Shown here: one piece after another, positions 1 through 5,188 of the stretch
How positions within the stretch are numbered: position 1 is the stretch's first letter
Layout: every line of letters starts with the position of its first letter
NCBI GenBank assembly: GCA_002398485.1
Contig: DGYV01000050.1
Location: 1 to 5,403, forward strand
Length of the DNA stretch: 5,403 nucleotides
Direction: 5' to 3'
Source of the DNA: Peptococcaceae bacterium UBA4997
GTDB lineage: Bacteria; Bacillota; Dehalobacteriia; UBA4068; UBA4997
Program-made: the position numbers and the translations under genes
Notes under the pieces: generated by a model
What the model was told of the DNA's origin: nothing
The model's database searches: none
Seen by the model: only the letters and a program-made list of their open reading frames with translations

Positions 1-1
1 A

Positions 2-433
2 GCTTTGCTTACCTTCCTGCCTATGGATGAGGTACAGCGTTTGGGCGCATTACAGGATTCCGCAATCAATGAAGCCAAAAAAGTGCTGGCCTACGAAGTA
101 ACCAAGCTTATCCATGGTGAAGAAGAAGCCATAAAAGCAAAACAAGCGGCCGAAGCCTTATTCGGTGGCAGCGGTAAAATTGCGAATTTCCCCAATACCA
201 CCATTCCCGCGGCAGATTTTGCGGAAGGTATGGATATACTTACCTTACTTCAAAAAGCTGGTTTGATAGCTTCCAAGGGTGAAGGCAGACGTCTCATTCA
301 AGATGGCGGTATTTATTTGGATGGTGAAAGGATATCAAACTTTGCCCATATTATTAAAACAGATGATTTTAATGATAACAAACTTTTGATCCGTAAAGGC
401 AAAAAAGTATATCATCAAATACTTTTGGGCTAA
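2..433 (+). CDS. tyrS: Tyrosyl-tRNA synthetase, C-terminal part (5' end outside window)
   Basis: Tyrosyl-tRNA synthetase charges tRNA-Tyr with tyrosine in the cytoplasm. Only the last 143 codons are present: the frame is open to the left edge, so the gene starts outside the window and the TTG at position 5 is an internal Leu codon. The fragment begins near the end of the catalytic half (FLPMDEV). It continues with the family's helical stretch EVTKLIHGEEEA and an ALFGG segment at about residues 51-56. The C-terminal S4 RNA-binding domain spans about residues 77-143, with DILTLLQKAGL, SKGEGRRLIQDGGIYLDGE and the closing LLIRKGKKVYHQI. This matches the tail of the bacterial TyrRS of about 400-420 residues. 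The HIGH and KMSKS catalytic motifs lie upstream and cannot be checked. A clear intrinsic terminator follows 25 bases after the stop, so the gene appears to end its transcription unit. Confidence 0.95.
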   Translation, partial: ALLTFLPMDEVQRLGALQDSAINEAKKVLAYEVTKLIHGEEEAIKAKQAAEALFGGSGKIANFPNTTIPAADFAEGMDILTLLQKAGLIASKGEGRRLIQDGGIYLDGERISNFAHIIKTDDFNDNKLLIRKGKKVYHQILLG

Positions 434-458
434 ATTAACCAATAAATTAAGCTATTAG

Positions 459-505
459 GAGCAACTGATAAAATATTTAATATCTTATCAGCTGCTCTTA
501 TTTTT
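459..505 (+). terminator. Intrinsic terminator of tyrS
   Basis: The arms are GAGCAACTGATAA (459-471) and TTATCAGCTGCTC (485-497). They pair over 13 positions with a single A-C mismatch around a 13-nt AT-rich loop. TTATTTTT follows immediately. It sits 25 bases after the tyrS stop, in the orientation expected for ending tyrS transcription. Confidence 0.9.
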
Positions 506-555
506 GCTGTTATAATGCCAGTTAAAAATAACCTAATATATAGCTTTATAAAAAA

Positions 556-613
556 TGTCATTCTGAGCTTCAGCTAAAGGTATTAAAAATCCTTCACTGC
601 CTTCAGAATGACA
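556..613. repeat. Palindromic intergenic repeat with TGTCATTCTGA ends, possible terminator
   Basis: TGTCATTCTGA (556-566) and TCAGAATGACA (603-613) are perfect 11-bp inverted arms around a 36-nt centre. The centre contains a smaller AAGG/CCTT pairing (577-580 with 591-594). A run of six A lies directly outside the left arm and six T lie three bases outside the right arm. Read on the minus strand, the stem is therefore followed at once by six U, which could terminate transcription through the MFS remnant. From memory, the ends and the internal CCTTCACTGC-type stretch match a palindromic repeat seen between genes in many bacterial genomes. Copy number in this genome cannot be judged from one copy. 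Confidence 0.7.
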
Positions 614-657
614 CAATTTTTTCTTGATACAAGGCACTTCAACCAGACTTCCGGTTT

Positions 658-1216
658 CTATACAGTGCCTCCGCTTGTTACCTTTTCCCCGTTGAACAGT
701 ATAATCAAACTAAGCAAAATAAATATAACAATAGGTATGGTCCAGCTTGAAGTTAAATCGAAAATATAACCTATAAGAGTTTGTCCAATACCTGCAAATA
801 CAGCCATACAAGTGGTAAAAGCAGCAGTTATCAACCCGATTTTTTGCGGAAATTTAAGTTTAATAATAGCAGGAAATAAAACATTGGCTATAGCAATACC
901 GCTACCCATAACAAAAGTACCCAAGAAAACACCATGAAAATTTGTATAAGAACGAATAATTTCACCTGCTAAAATTAACAACAAACTTATAAACACCAAA
1001 TTTTTCATGCCGATTTTTTGCTTAAGCTGCTTACAAAAGAGAAAAAAATTGCAAAAATCAAAAGTGGTATTGTAGTAATAAAGCCCATCATACCATAAGA
1101 TACAGCCAAATCTTCCTTAAAGAAATTAACTAAGGGACCTATACCCGTTATGGGTGAACGTAAATTACAAGCCATGAAGACTATAGCAAAAATTAATAAT
1201 ATATTTTTTTATTCAT
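658..1216 (-). pseudogene. CynX/NimT-type MFS transporter remnant, frameshifted and internally deleted
   Basis: This is the remnant of a 12-helix major facilitator of the CynX/NimT (cyanate/nitroimidazole transporter) group, normally about 400 residues. The natural start is the ATG at 1216, with AGGA (1227-1230) ten bases upstream, but it reaches a stop after seven codons. Adding one A in the A7 run at 1204-1210 opens a frame with helix 1 and the family motif LRSPITGIGPL. That frame stops at 1005-1007. Adding one A in the A6 run at 1014-1019 joins it to the remaining frame, which has an intact 116-codon stretch ending at 658. The repaired product is 186 residues. It holds helices 1-5 (GSGIAIANVLFPAIIK, then FPQKIGLI) and runs straight into a sequence like the last two helices (IGYIFDLTSSW). 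About 200 middle residues are missing, with the junction near 780-825. The two frameshifts could be sequencing errors, but the internal deletion could not. A functional transporter is very unlikely. It lies 63 bases after the DUF815 gene in the same direction. Confidence 0.8.
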
Positions 1217-1279
1217 TTCGTTTTTATCCTATTTTTGGTCCGAATAATCAAAGTTGTAGGTTTTATATTTTATATCTAA

Positions 1280-2464
1280 TTAAGTAATGCTGTTAACAAA
1301 TTGCTTGGCTGTTCTGCCGCTGGGCATATTTTGCCATTTAGCCCACTTTAAGGCTTGGCTACGCAACTCTTCCTCAGGCATTTTTATGCCTGCTGCTGCC
1401 GCCAAACCGAGCACTATCTGTAAATATTCTTCCTGTTCAGGGCTGGGAAAGGTAATAGTCTGGCCAAAGCGGTCAGCCAAGGAAAGCTTTTCGGAAAGTG
1501 TATCATTTTTATTTATTTCCTGGCCCCACTTTTCACGGTCGCGCCAGCTTTCACTTATCAAATGCCTGCGGTTAGAGGTTGCGTAAATAAGCACATTATT
1601 TGCTAAGGTTTCAATACCGCCTTCTAAAATGGCTTTCAATTCTTTATATTCTTTATCCACACTGTCAAAAGATAAATCATCCAAAAAAATTATATAATGA
1701 CGAGGCTCTTTTTTTAGCTCATTGATAATTTGTGGAATATCCGTCATATAGCTCCTGGGCAAGTCCACTAAACATAAGCCCAAAGCGGCATATTCATTTA
1801 CAACAGCCTTGACCATGGACGATTTGCCTGTACCCCGCTCTCCATACAAAAGCAAATTATTGCCTTTGTTATGTTTAAGCAAGGCCAAGGTATTATTTAT
1901 AATAGCATCCTTTTGATATTTGTAGCCTATCAAATCATCCATCCTGATGGGATCGGGGTTTTTTATTCCCTTGAATTCACCCTGCCATCGAATAACGCTG
2001 TAACGGCAAAGCTTACCAAAACCCCACTCCTGATGAAAGGCAATCAATTTATTAAGTATATCCAGATCCTTCCATTCCTGCCAACCCTGAAAAGCTATGG
2101 CCAAATAATCATGATAGTAGTTTTTGGTTTGCTCTTTCAAAACATCACCACAAAAACTTAACCATACTTCCTCCTCATACCCCTTAACCAAGCTTTGGAA
2201 ATAAGCGATCTCCTTCATGGCCTGTAAGGCTATTTCATTGGGGATTTGACTTCTTTGGGCAAAAGCAGCCATTTGGGTAAACACATTTTTGCCGGTAAGG
2301 ATTTTATCAAGCACATAGTTTGCCCAAACAGGCGCAGGCAGCTTATTCTCAAAAGCGTATTCAGCCAAAAGGTGCGACATATTTTTGGTATCACCTTCCA
2401 AATATTCTTTAATAATAGGATCACGCAAAGTTTCCCTGTAAATTATTAATTCTTTAGCTTTCAT
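1280..2464 (-). CDS. AAA+ ATPase of the DUF815 family
   Basis: This is a predicted cytoplasmic P-loop ATPase of the DUF815 family (COG2607), 394 residues from the chosen start. The C-terminal half is the AAA+ module. It has Walker A GERGTGKSS at 208-216, Walker B IIFLDDLSF at 258-266, a sensor-1 stretch YATSNRRH at 294-301, a probable arginine finger in LADRFG at 329-334, and a sensor-2 arginine in PSGRTAKQF at 381-389. All motifs are intact, so ATP hydrolysis is expected. The N-terminal 165 or so residues are helical, have no motif I recognise, and correspond to the extra segment of the longer family members. The biological role of DUF815 is not established to my knowledge. The ATG at 2464 is preferred over the in-frame GTG at 2473 because GGGGTG lies six bases before the ATG and overlaps the GTG. 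The gene begins 44 bases after the EamA transporter, with no terminator between them, so the two are probably co-transcribed. Confidence 0.9.
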   Translation of the reverse strand: MKAKELIIYRETLRDPIIKEYLEGDTKNMSHLLAEYAFENKLPAPVWANYVLDKILTGKNVFTQMAAFAQRSQIPNEIALQAMKEIAYFQSLVKGYEEEVWLSFCGDVLKEQTKNYYHDYLAIAFQGWQEWKDLDILNKLIAFHQEWGFGKLCRYSVIRWQGEFKGIKNPDPIRMDDLIGYKYQKDAIINNTLALLKHNKGNNLLLYGERGTGKSSMVKAVVNEYAALGLCLVDLPRSYMTDIPQIINELKKEPRHYIIFLDDLSFDSVDKEYKELKAILEGGIETLANNVLIYATSNRRHLISESWRDREKWGQEINKNDTLSEKLSLADRFGQTITFPSPEQEEYLQIVLGLAAAAGIKMPEEELRSQALKWAKWQNMPSGRTAKQFVNSIT

Positions 2465-2470
2465 AATCAA

Positions 2471-2476
2471 CACCCC
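2471..2476 (-). promoter_or_regulatory. Ribosome binding site deciding the DUF815 start
   Basis: GGGGTG on the minus strand lies six bases before the ATG at 2464. The alternative GTG start at 2473 is inside this site, which argues for the shorter protein. Confidence 0.6.
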
Positions 2477-2508
2477 GAATTTAAATATTTTGGATTTTAT
2501 AAGTATGA

Positions 2509-3429
2509 TTATTTTTTGTCAATATTTTCAGCAATCTTTAAAGGCTGTTTCAGCATAACTTGCTTATTTTTTATTATATTAGGCAGCATTACAGCAAAAA
2601 TTATCAAAGCAGCCCCTAAAAACTGCCATATATTCCAGGTATCACCAAAAACAAGAAAAGCAAAAAACGCAGTAGCGGGAACTTCCAAACCATAAATAAT
2701 AGCAGCCAGTGTAGCACCCGTTTTATCAACACCAAAATTAAAAAGCAGCATAGCCATGGATGTTGGCACCAAGGCTAAAAAAACCACATAAAACCAGCTT
2801 ATACTAGTATTTGGCAATACCATTTGGCCTGAAATAAGTGTAATGATTAGAAAAAGCAAAAAACCTATAAAAAATATATAAATGGTAAAAGTAAGCGGCT
2901 CCAAACCCTTTCTCATTAAACGAGCGATCATAACAAGATAAATACTGTTAACGCAAGCGCAAGCCAATGCTACAATAAGACCAAAAACATTGATACTATC
3001 CCATACGGAACCCGAAAATACCGCAACACCGCCAACCACACAAAATAAAGAAACAACCGTAATAACAGTTAAATTTTCCTTATCAAAAAAGTAAGACGCT
3101 ATAGCCGTAAGAACAGGATAACAATAAAAAAGCAAAATAGCGGTGGCCGCAGGCAGTAAGCCAAAGGCTATATAAAGCAAGCTGGAAGCAAGGATTTGCA
3201 AAAACGCAACCCCCATACCAAATAGCAAGTCCTTTTTGGCAAGAAAAAGAGGTTTTTTTATGATCAATGCAATTACTGCTAAGATAATTAAACCAAGCCC
3301 AAAACGACACATCATAAGCGGCAGATAATTCCATCCCTCAGCATAGCAAAGCTTTACCGTTACAGCTTCCGTAGCAATCAAAATGGCTGAAACAGCTATT
3401 AAAAGAGAACCCAAAGATTTAACCTTCAT
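2509..3429 (-). CDS. EamA/DMT-superfamily transporter
   Basis: This is an integral inner-membrane transporter of the drug/metabolite transporter superfamily (EamA type), 306 residues from the chosen start, which is the normal length. Ten hydrophobic helices form two tandem EamA repeats at about residues 7-139 and 148-285. Each repeat ends with the family's loop-plus-helix signature: LPAATAILLFYCYPVL at 92-107, and GATLAAIIYGLEVPATAFFAFLVFGD-like sequence at 238-263. The C-terminus is a short basic tail (about 285-306). The substrate cannot be told from sequence; members export amino acids, metabolites or drugs. The ATG at 3429 is chosen over the in-frame ATG at 3447 because AGGAGG lies between them, eight bases before the former. 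The gene has its own promoter and palindromic operator candidate, and it leads the string EamA, DUF815, MFS remnant. Confidence 0.93.
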   Translation of the reverse strand: MKVKSLGSLLIAVSAILIATEAVTVKLCYAEGWNYLPLMMCRFGLGLIILAVIALIIKKPLFLAKKDLLFGMGVAFLQILASSLLYIAFGLLPAATAILLFYCYPVLTAIASYFFDKENLTVITVVSLFCVVGGVAVFSGSVWDSINVFGLIVALACACVNSIYLVMIARLMRKGLEPLTFTIYIFFIGFLLFLIITLISGQMVLPNTSISWFYVVFLALVPTSMAMLLFNFGVDKTGATLAAIIYGLEVPATAFFAFLVFGDTWNIWQFLGAALIIFAVMLPNIIKNKQVMLKQPLKIAENIDKK

Positions 3430-3436
3430 AATTATA

Positions 3437-3442
3437 CCTCCT
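3437..3442 (-). promoter_or_regulatory. Ribosome binding site deciding the EamA transporter start
   Basis: A perfect AGGAGG on the minus strand lies seven to eight bases before the ATG at 3429. It falls downstream of the in-frame ATG at 3447, which rules against that longer start. Confidence 0.9.
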
Positions 3443-3445
3443 ACC

Positions 3446-3463
3446 ATACAATATATATTGTAT
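3446..3463. promoter_or_regulatory. Perfect 18-bp palindrome, probable operator
   Basis: ATACAATATATATTGTAT is its own reverse complement over all 18 bases. It covers the predicted -10 box of the EamA transporter promoter and extends past the likely transcription start, the usual place for a repressor site. The ATACA-N8-TGTAT layout suits a small dimeric winged-helix or TetR-type repressor. Which family binds it cannot be decided, and no regulator gene lies in the window. Confidence 0.65.
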
Positions 3464-3485
3464 AGTTTAGCGCTTATATTTGCAA
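3457..3485 (-). promoter_or_regulatory. Sigma-A-type promoter of the EamA transporter
   Basis: On the minus strand the -35 box is TTGCAA (3480-3485, four of six matches to consensus), the spacer is 17 bases, and the -10 box is TACAAT (3457-3462, five of six). Transcription would start near 3450, leaving a leader of about 20 bases that holds the AGGAGG site. Confidence 0.7.
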
Positions 3486-3563
3486 TCTTATTTTATTCCG
3501 GTTTGGCAGGTAATCCTTAAATGATGACGAAAATATAAAAAATCAGACCTAAAGGAGAACCAT

Positions 3564-4061
3564 ATGCAAACTCACAGCGCAAATCATAAAACACTTTATT
3601 TCAACCATGCAAGAAAACCAACGGGACGTTACCACCTTTTACCCTTACTTATAATAGGTATGCTTATTTTAGCTATAACTCTTGCAGTTACCACTGTAAC
3701 CTATTCATTGCTTTGTTATTATAATGATGCTGACGGTAATTGTTCCGCTAAGGCTTCCCTGTTCATTTATTTATTCAGCCTTTTTATTGCTTGTTTTTTG
3801 GTAAGCTTCATCATTCGCGGCAAAAGCCCTAAACCTGCTTTTATCATAGGCGGAGCATATTATATATTTGGGTTGATAATGCTGGCAAAAGCAAATGGCT
3901 GGGCAAGCCTTACTGTAGGCGGTACCTTTGAAAAGCTTTTATTTACCTTACTTGCGGTTTTTGCAGCTTATATAGCCGCCTTTATTATATGTTTCATCAG
4001 AAGCTCACTAAAAGCCAAACGTTTCCGCAAAAACCAAGGCAAATTAAAAGAGAGCGCATAA
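3564..4061 (+). CDS. Small four-helix membrane protein, TIGR04086/YrzE-like
   Basis: This is a 165-residue predicted integral membrane protein with a strong ribosome site, AAAGGAG, six bases before its ATG. A basic, polar N-terminal tail (residues 1-23) is followed by four hydrophobic helices at about 24-50, 64-85, 91-109 and 123-145, then a strongly basic C-terminal tail (KAKRFRKNQGK). Two cysteines (51 and 60) flank an acidic loop, NDADGN, after helix 1. The layout of two helix pairs, with a basic RGK turn and a GG-containing third helix, resembles the TIGR04086/YrzE family of Bacillota. That family is usually shorter and its function is unknown, so this is a resemblance rather than an assignment. 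The gene is divergent from the EamA transporter across a 134-base gap. I found no convincing promoter of its own there: TTGGCA at 3503-3508 has no -10 at proper spacing. A bidirectional terminator follows 56 bases after the stop. Confidence 0.82.
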   Translation: MQTHSANHKTLYFNHARKPTGRYHLLPLLIIGMLILAITLAVTTVTYSLLCYYNDADGNCSAKASLFIYLFSLFIACFLVSFIIRGKSPKPAFIIGGAYYIFGLIMLAKANGWASLTVGGTFEKLLFTLLAVFAAYIAAFIICFIRSSLKAKRFRKNQGKLKESA

Positions 4062-4117
4062 AGAAGCGTTCACTTAGGGATTGAAGAAAAACTTAAATGA
4101 ACAGCTTCAAGCGGGGC

Positions 4118-4172
4118 AAAAAAGACCAGTCATGTTCAAGCGTAATTGCTTGTAGTGACTGGTCTCTTTTTT
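4118..4172. terminator. Strong bidirectional intrinsic terminator
   Basis: AGACCAGTCA (4123-4132) pairs perfectly with TGACTGGTCT (4156-4165). An inner CAAGC/GCTTG stem (4137-4141 with 4148-4152) extends the hairpin. Six T follow at 4167-4172 on the plus strand, and five or more A precede the left arm, giving a U-tract on the minus strand too. It serves both convergent genes: the membrane protein gene ending at 4061 and the TIR gene ending at 4179, whose stop is only six bases from it. Confidence 0.93.
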
Positions 4173-4178
4173 ATACAA

Positions 4179-4577
4179 TTATTTGCGTATAGCTGCAACA
4201 ATTGAACTGGTATTCCACTTAACAATTTCATCAGCTGCATTTTTAACGACTTGTGAAGTTCGTTCAGAGCCCCAAGGCTCAATTGCAATAATCCGTTTTG
4301 GAGTATAAAAACCATTTTTCGCAAGGTCTATTTCTATATTAATCCACTTACTATATGTAGAATAGACACCAGCAAGAATTAAAACACAACTGGCAGGAGC
4401 CATTTGAGCTTTAATGGCTTCTTTTAGCTGCCACTGTGTCGGGGCATTGTGTATAGGGTTATCCTTAGGCACAGAATAATTTCTATACGAGAAATAGCTA
4501 GCATTATCTAATAGATCAACCAATCTGTCATATGCATCCGAATAAGTCCATGAATGGCTTATAAACAAATTATACAT
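4179..4577 (-). CDS. TIR-like protein of the ThsB/MTH538 (DUF1863) type
   Basis: This is a 132-residue single-domain cytoplasmic protein of the TIR-like family that includes ThsB of the Thoeris anti-phage system. The first strand is YNLFISHSW (2-10), followed by helix YDRLVDLLDN (16-25) and NYSVPKDNPIHN (33-44) in the BB-loop position. A helix and strand follow (LKEAIKAQMAPASCVLILAG, 51-70). Then comes YSKWINIEIDLA (75-86), where Glu82 occupies the place of the catalytic glutamate of NAD-cleaving TIR domains, and finally IIAIEPWGSER (96-106). No other domain is attached. By family knowledge it would cleave NAD+ or make a cyclic ADP-ribose-type signal after infection; that activity is inferred. 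The ATG at 4577 is chosen because AAGGAGG lies eight bases upstream, whereas longer in-frame starts have no such site. The gene is 79 bases downstream of the membrane protein gene, in the same direction and with no terminator between. It is the last gene before a strong terminator. Confidence 0.88.
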   Translation of the reverse strand: MYNLFISHSWTYSDAYDRLVDLLDNASYFSYRNYSVPKDNPIHNAPTQWQLKEAIKAQMAPASCVLILAGVYSTYSKWINIEIDLAKNGFYTPKRIIAIEPWGSERTSQVVKNAADEIVKWNTSSIVAAIRK

Positions 4578-4585
4578 TTTATTAA

Positions 4586-4592
4586 CCTCCTT
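4586..4592 (-). promoter_or_regulatory. Ribosome binding site deciding the TIR-like gene start
   Basis: A perfect AAGGAGG on the minus strand lies eight bases before the ATG at 4577. The reading frame is open 20 codons further upstream, but the AAGGAGG falls inside that extension, so the extension is not coding. Confidence 0.9.
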
Positions 4593-4656
4593 AGTATAAA
4601 TTTTTTTTACATGTATTATCGAAATACTACTGCACAACTAAAGCTCATGTAAGTAT

Positions 4657-5121
4657 TCATTTAAAAATACAAATTGCCACTTGCCAAAATATGCATATTA
4701 TGTAGAGGATAATAAAAAGCCATGGAAGAATTCGTTCCAGATGTGTAAATCGCCTATACTTCTTATTATCTCCAAGCAATGACCATTCATAGGCATATGG
4801 AGATATGGGCAACTTTTTTTCGATTTCATTTATTATTTGATATTTAACACTATTAAGTTTCTTATAGCTTATTATCGAATTTAACCACAGTATACTTACA
4901 ATTGCTCCGACCATAGATAGAAGTATGCTTTTATAATCAAACGTAAATGAAATCAACGCAATAATAGCAGCATTGACTGTGATGTATACATTGTTAGTAC
5001 TGATTCGTCTCTCACTATTACAATTAGCCATTTCAACACAGGTTTTCCATTGTTCAAGCAAATGATCCTTATATTGTTCTCCATATTCTTCACTTTTCAA
5101 GTTTTCTATTTCCACTGTCAT
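4657..5121 (-). CDS. RipA-family (8xMP-type) small membrane protein
   Basis: This is a predicted three-helix membrane protein of 154 residues (152 if the GTG at 5115 is used). The N-terminal 43 residues are a charged helix (HLLEQWKTCVEMANCNSERR at 20-39) ahead of helices at about 44-61 and 64-84. A conserved-looking cytoplasmic block follows: SYKKLNSVKYQIINEIEKKLP (85-105), then PYAYEWSLLG (108-117) and RRFTHLERILPW (123-134). The last helix, at about 131-152, ends almost at the C-terminus. This pattern of LEQ..., SERR...N, LNS.K...I.EIEK.LP and Y.EW..LG is what I recall from proteins annotated as RipA family octameric membrane protein (8xMP); the name is from memory. It differs from two-helix SLATT effectors in having a third C-terminal helix. 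The gene starts 67 bases after the hsdR stop and precedes the TIR-like gene, so a role as membrane partner or effector of the TIR protein is inferred. No signal peptide is seen. Confidence 0.8.
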   Translation of the reverse strand: MTVEIENLKSEEYGEQYKDHLLEQWKTCVEMANCNSERRISTNNVYITVNAAIIALISFTFDYKSILLSMVGAIVSILWLNSIISYKKLNSVKYQIINEIEKKLPISPYAYEWSLLGDNKKYRRFTHLERILPWLFIILYIICIFWQVAICIFK

Positions 5122-5122
5122 C

Positions 5123-5130
5123 CCTCCCCC
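5123..5130 (-). promoter_or_regulatory. Purine-rich ribosome site abutting the 8xMP-type start
   Basis: GGGGGAGG on the minus strand ends one base before the ATG at 5121, too close for usual initiation, but seven bases before the in-frame GTG at 5115. The GTG may therefore be the true start, shortening the protein by two residues. Confidence 0.55.
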
Positions 5131-5134
5131 TAAA

Positions 5135-5162
5135 AATTAGCATAGCAACTATAATGCTAATT
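5135..5162. promoter_or_regulatory. Inverted repeat between hsdR and the 8xMP-type gene
   Basis: AATTAGCAT (5135-5143) and ATGCTAATT (5154-5162) are perfect 9-bp inverted arms with a 10-base spacer. On the minus strand the second arm runs into TTTTA just before the ribosome site, so the RNA would form a weak AU-rich hairpin with a short U-tract. It could be an operator, an attenuator, or a leaky terminator of hsdR. A TATAAT (5160-5165, minus) overlaps its edge, but no -35 box lies at proper spacing. Confidence 0.5.
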
Positions 5163-5188
5163 ATAATTAATGATCGTAATGCATTTTG

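Noticed and set aside
1287..1586. Plus-strand open frame of 99 codons
   Set aside because: It lies antisense inside the DUF815 AAA+ gene, whose Walker and sensor motifs are plainly real. It has no ribosome site and no recognisable product.
1871..2449. Plus-strand (1871-2161, 2246-2449) and minus-strand (2230-2424) open frames
   Set aside because: All are other-frame readings of the DUF815 gene with no start signals and no recognisable domain.
3083..3334. Minus-strand open frame of 83 codons
   Set aside because: It is an out-of-frame reading within the EamA transporter gene, whose ten-helix pattern is continuous across it.
3503..3539. TTGGCA and TATAAA as a promoter for the gene at 3564
   Set aside because: The spacing is 25 bases, far from the usual 16-18, so these are not a plausible pair.
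4064..4107. Imperfect hairpin (AAGC-GTTCA against TGAAC-AGCTT) after the membrane protein gene
   Set aside because: It has a bulge and mismatch and no T-run after it; the strong terminator at 4118-4172 explains termination.
4106..4142. TTCAAGCG occurring twice (4106-4113 and 4135-4142)
   Set aside because: Eight bases twice within 37 is too short to claim a repeat or attachment site, and the second copy is part of the terminator hairpin.
4136..4324. Minus-strand open frame of 62 codons
   Set aside because: It overlaps the end of the TIR-like gene in another frame and runs into the terminator stem, so it is not a gene.
4607..4657. Short inverted pieces (AATACT/AGTATT and ACATG/CATGT) between the membrane and TIR genes
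   Set aside because: Arms of five to six bases in AT-rich DNA with long loops are expected by chance, and no T-run or promoter boxes fit.
4657..5121. SLATT-type cyclic-nucleotide-linked membrane effector
   Set aside because: SLATT proteins have two adjacent helices and then a cytoplasmic tail. This protein has a third helix at its C-terminus and different conserved motifs, and no cyclase gene is nearby.
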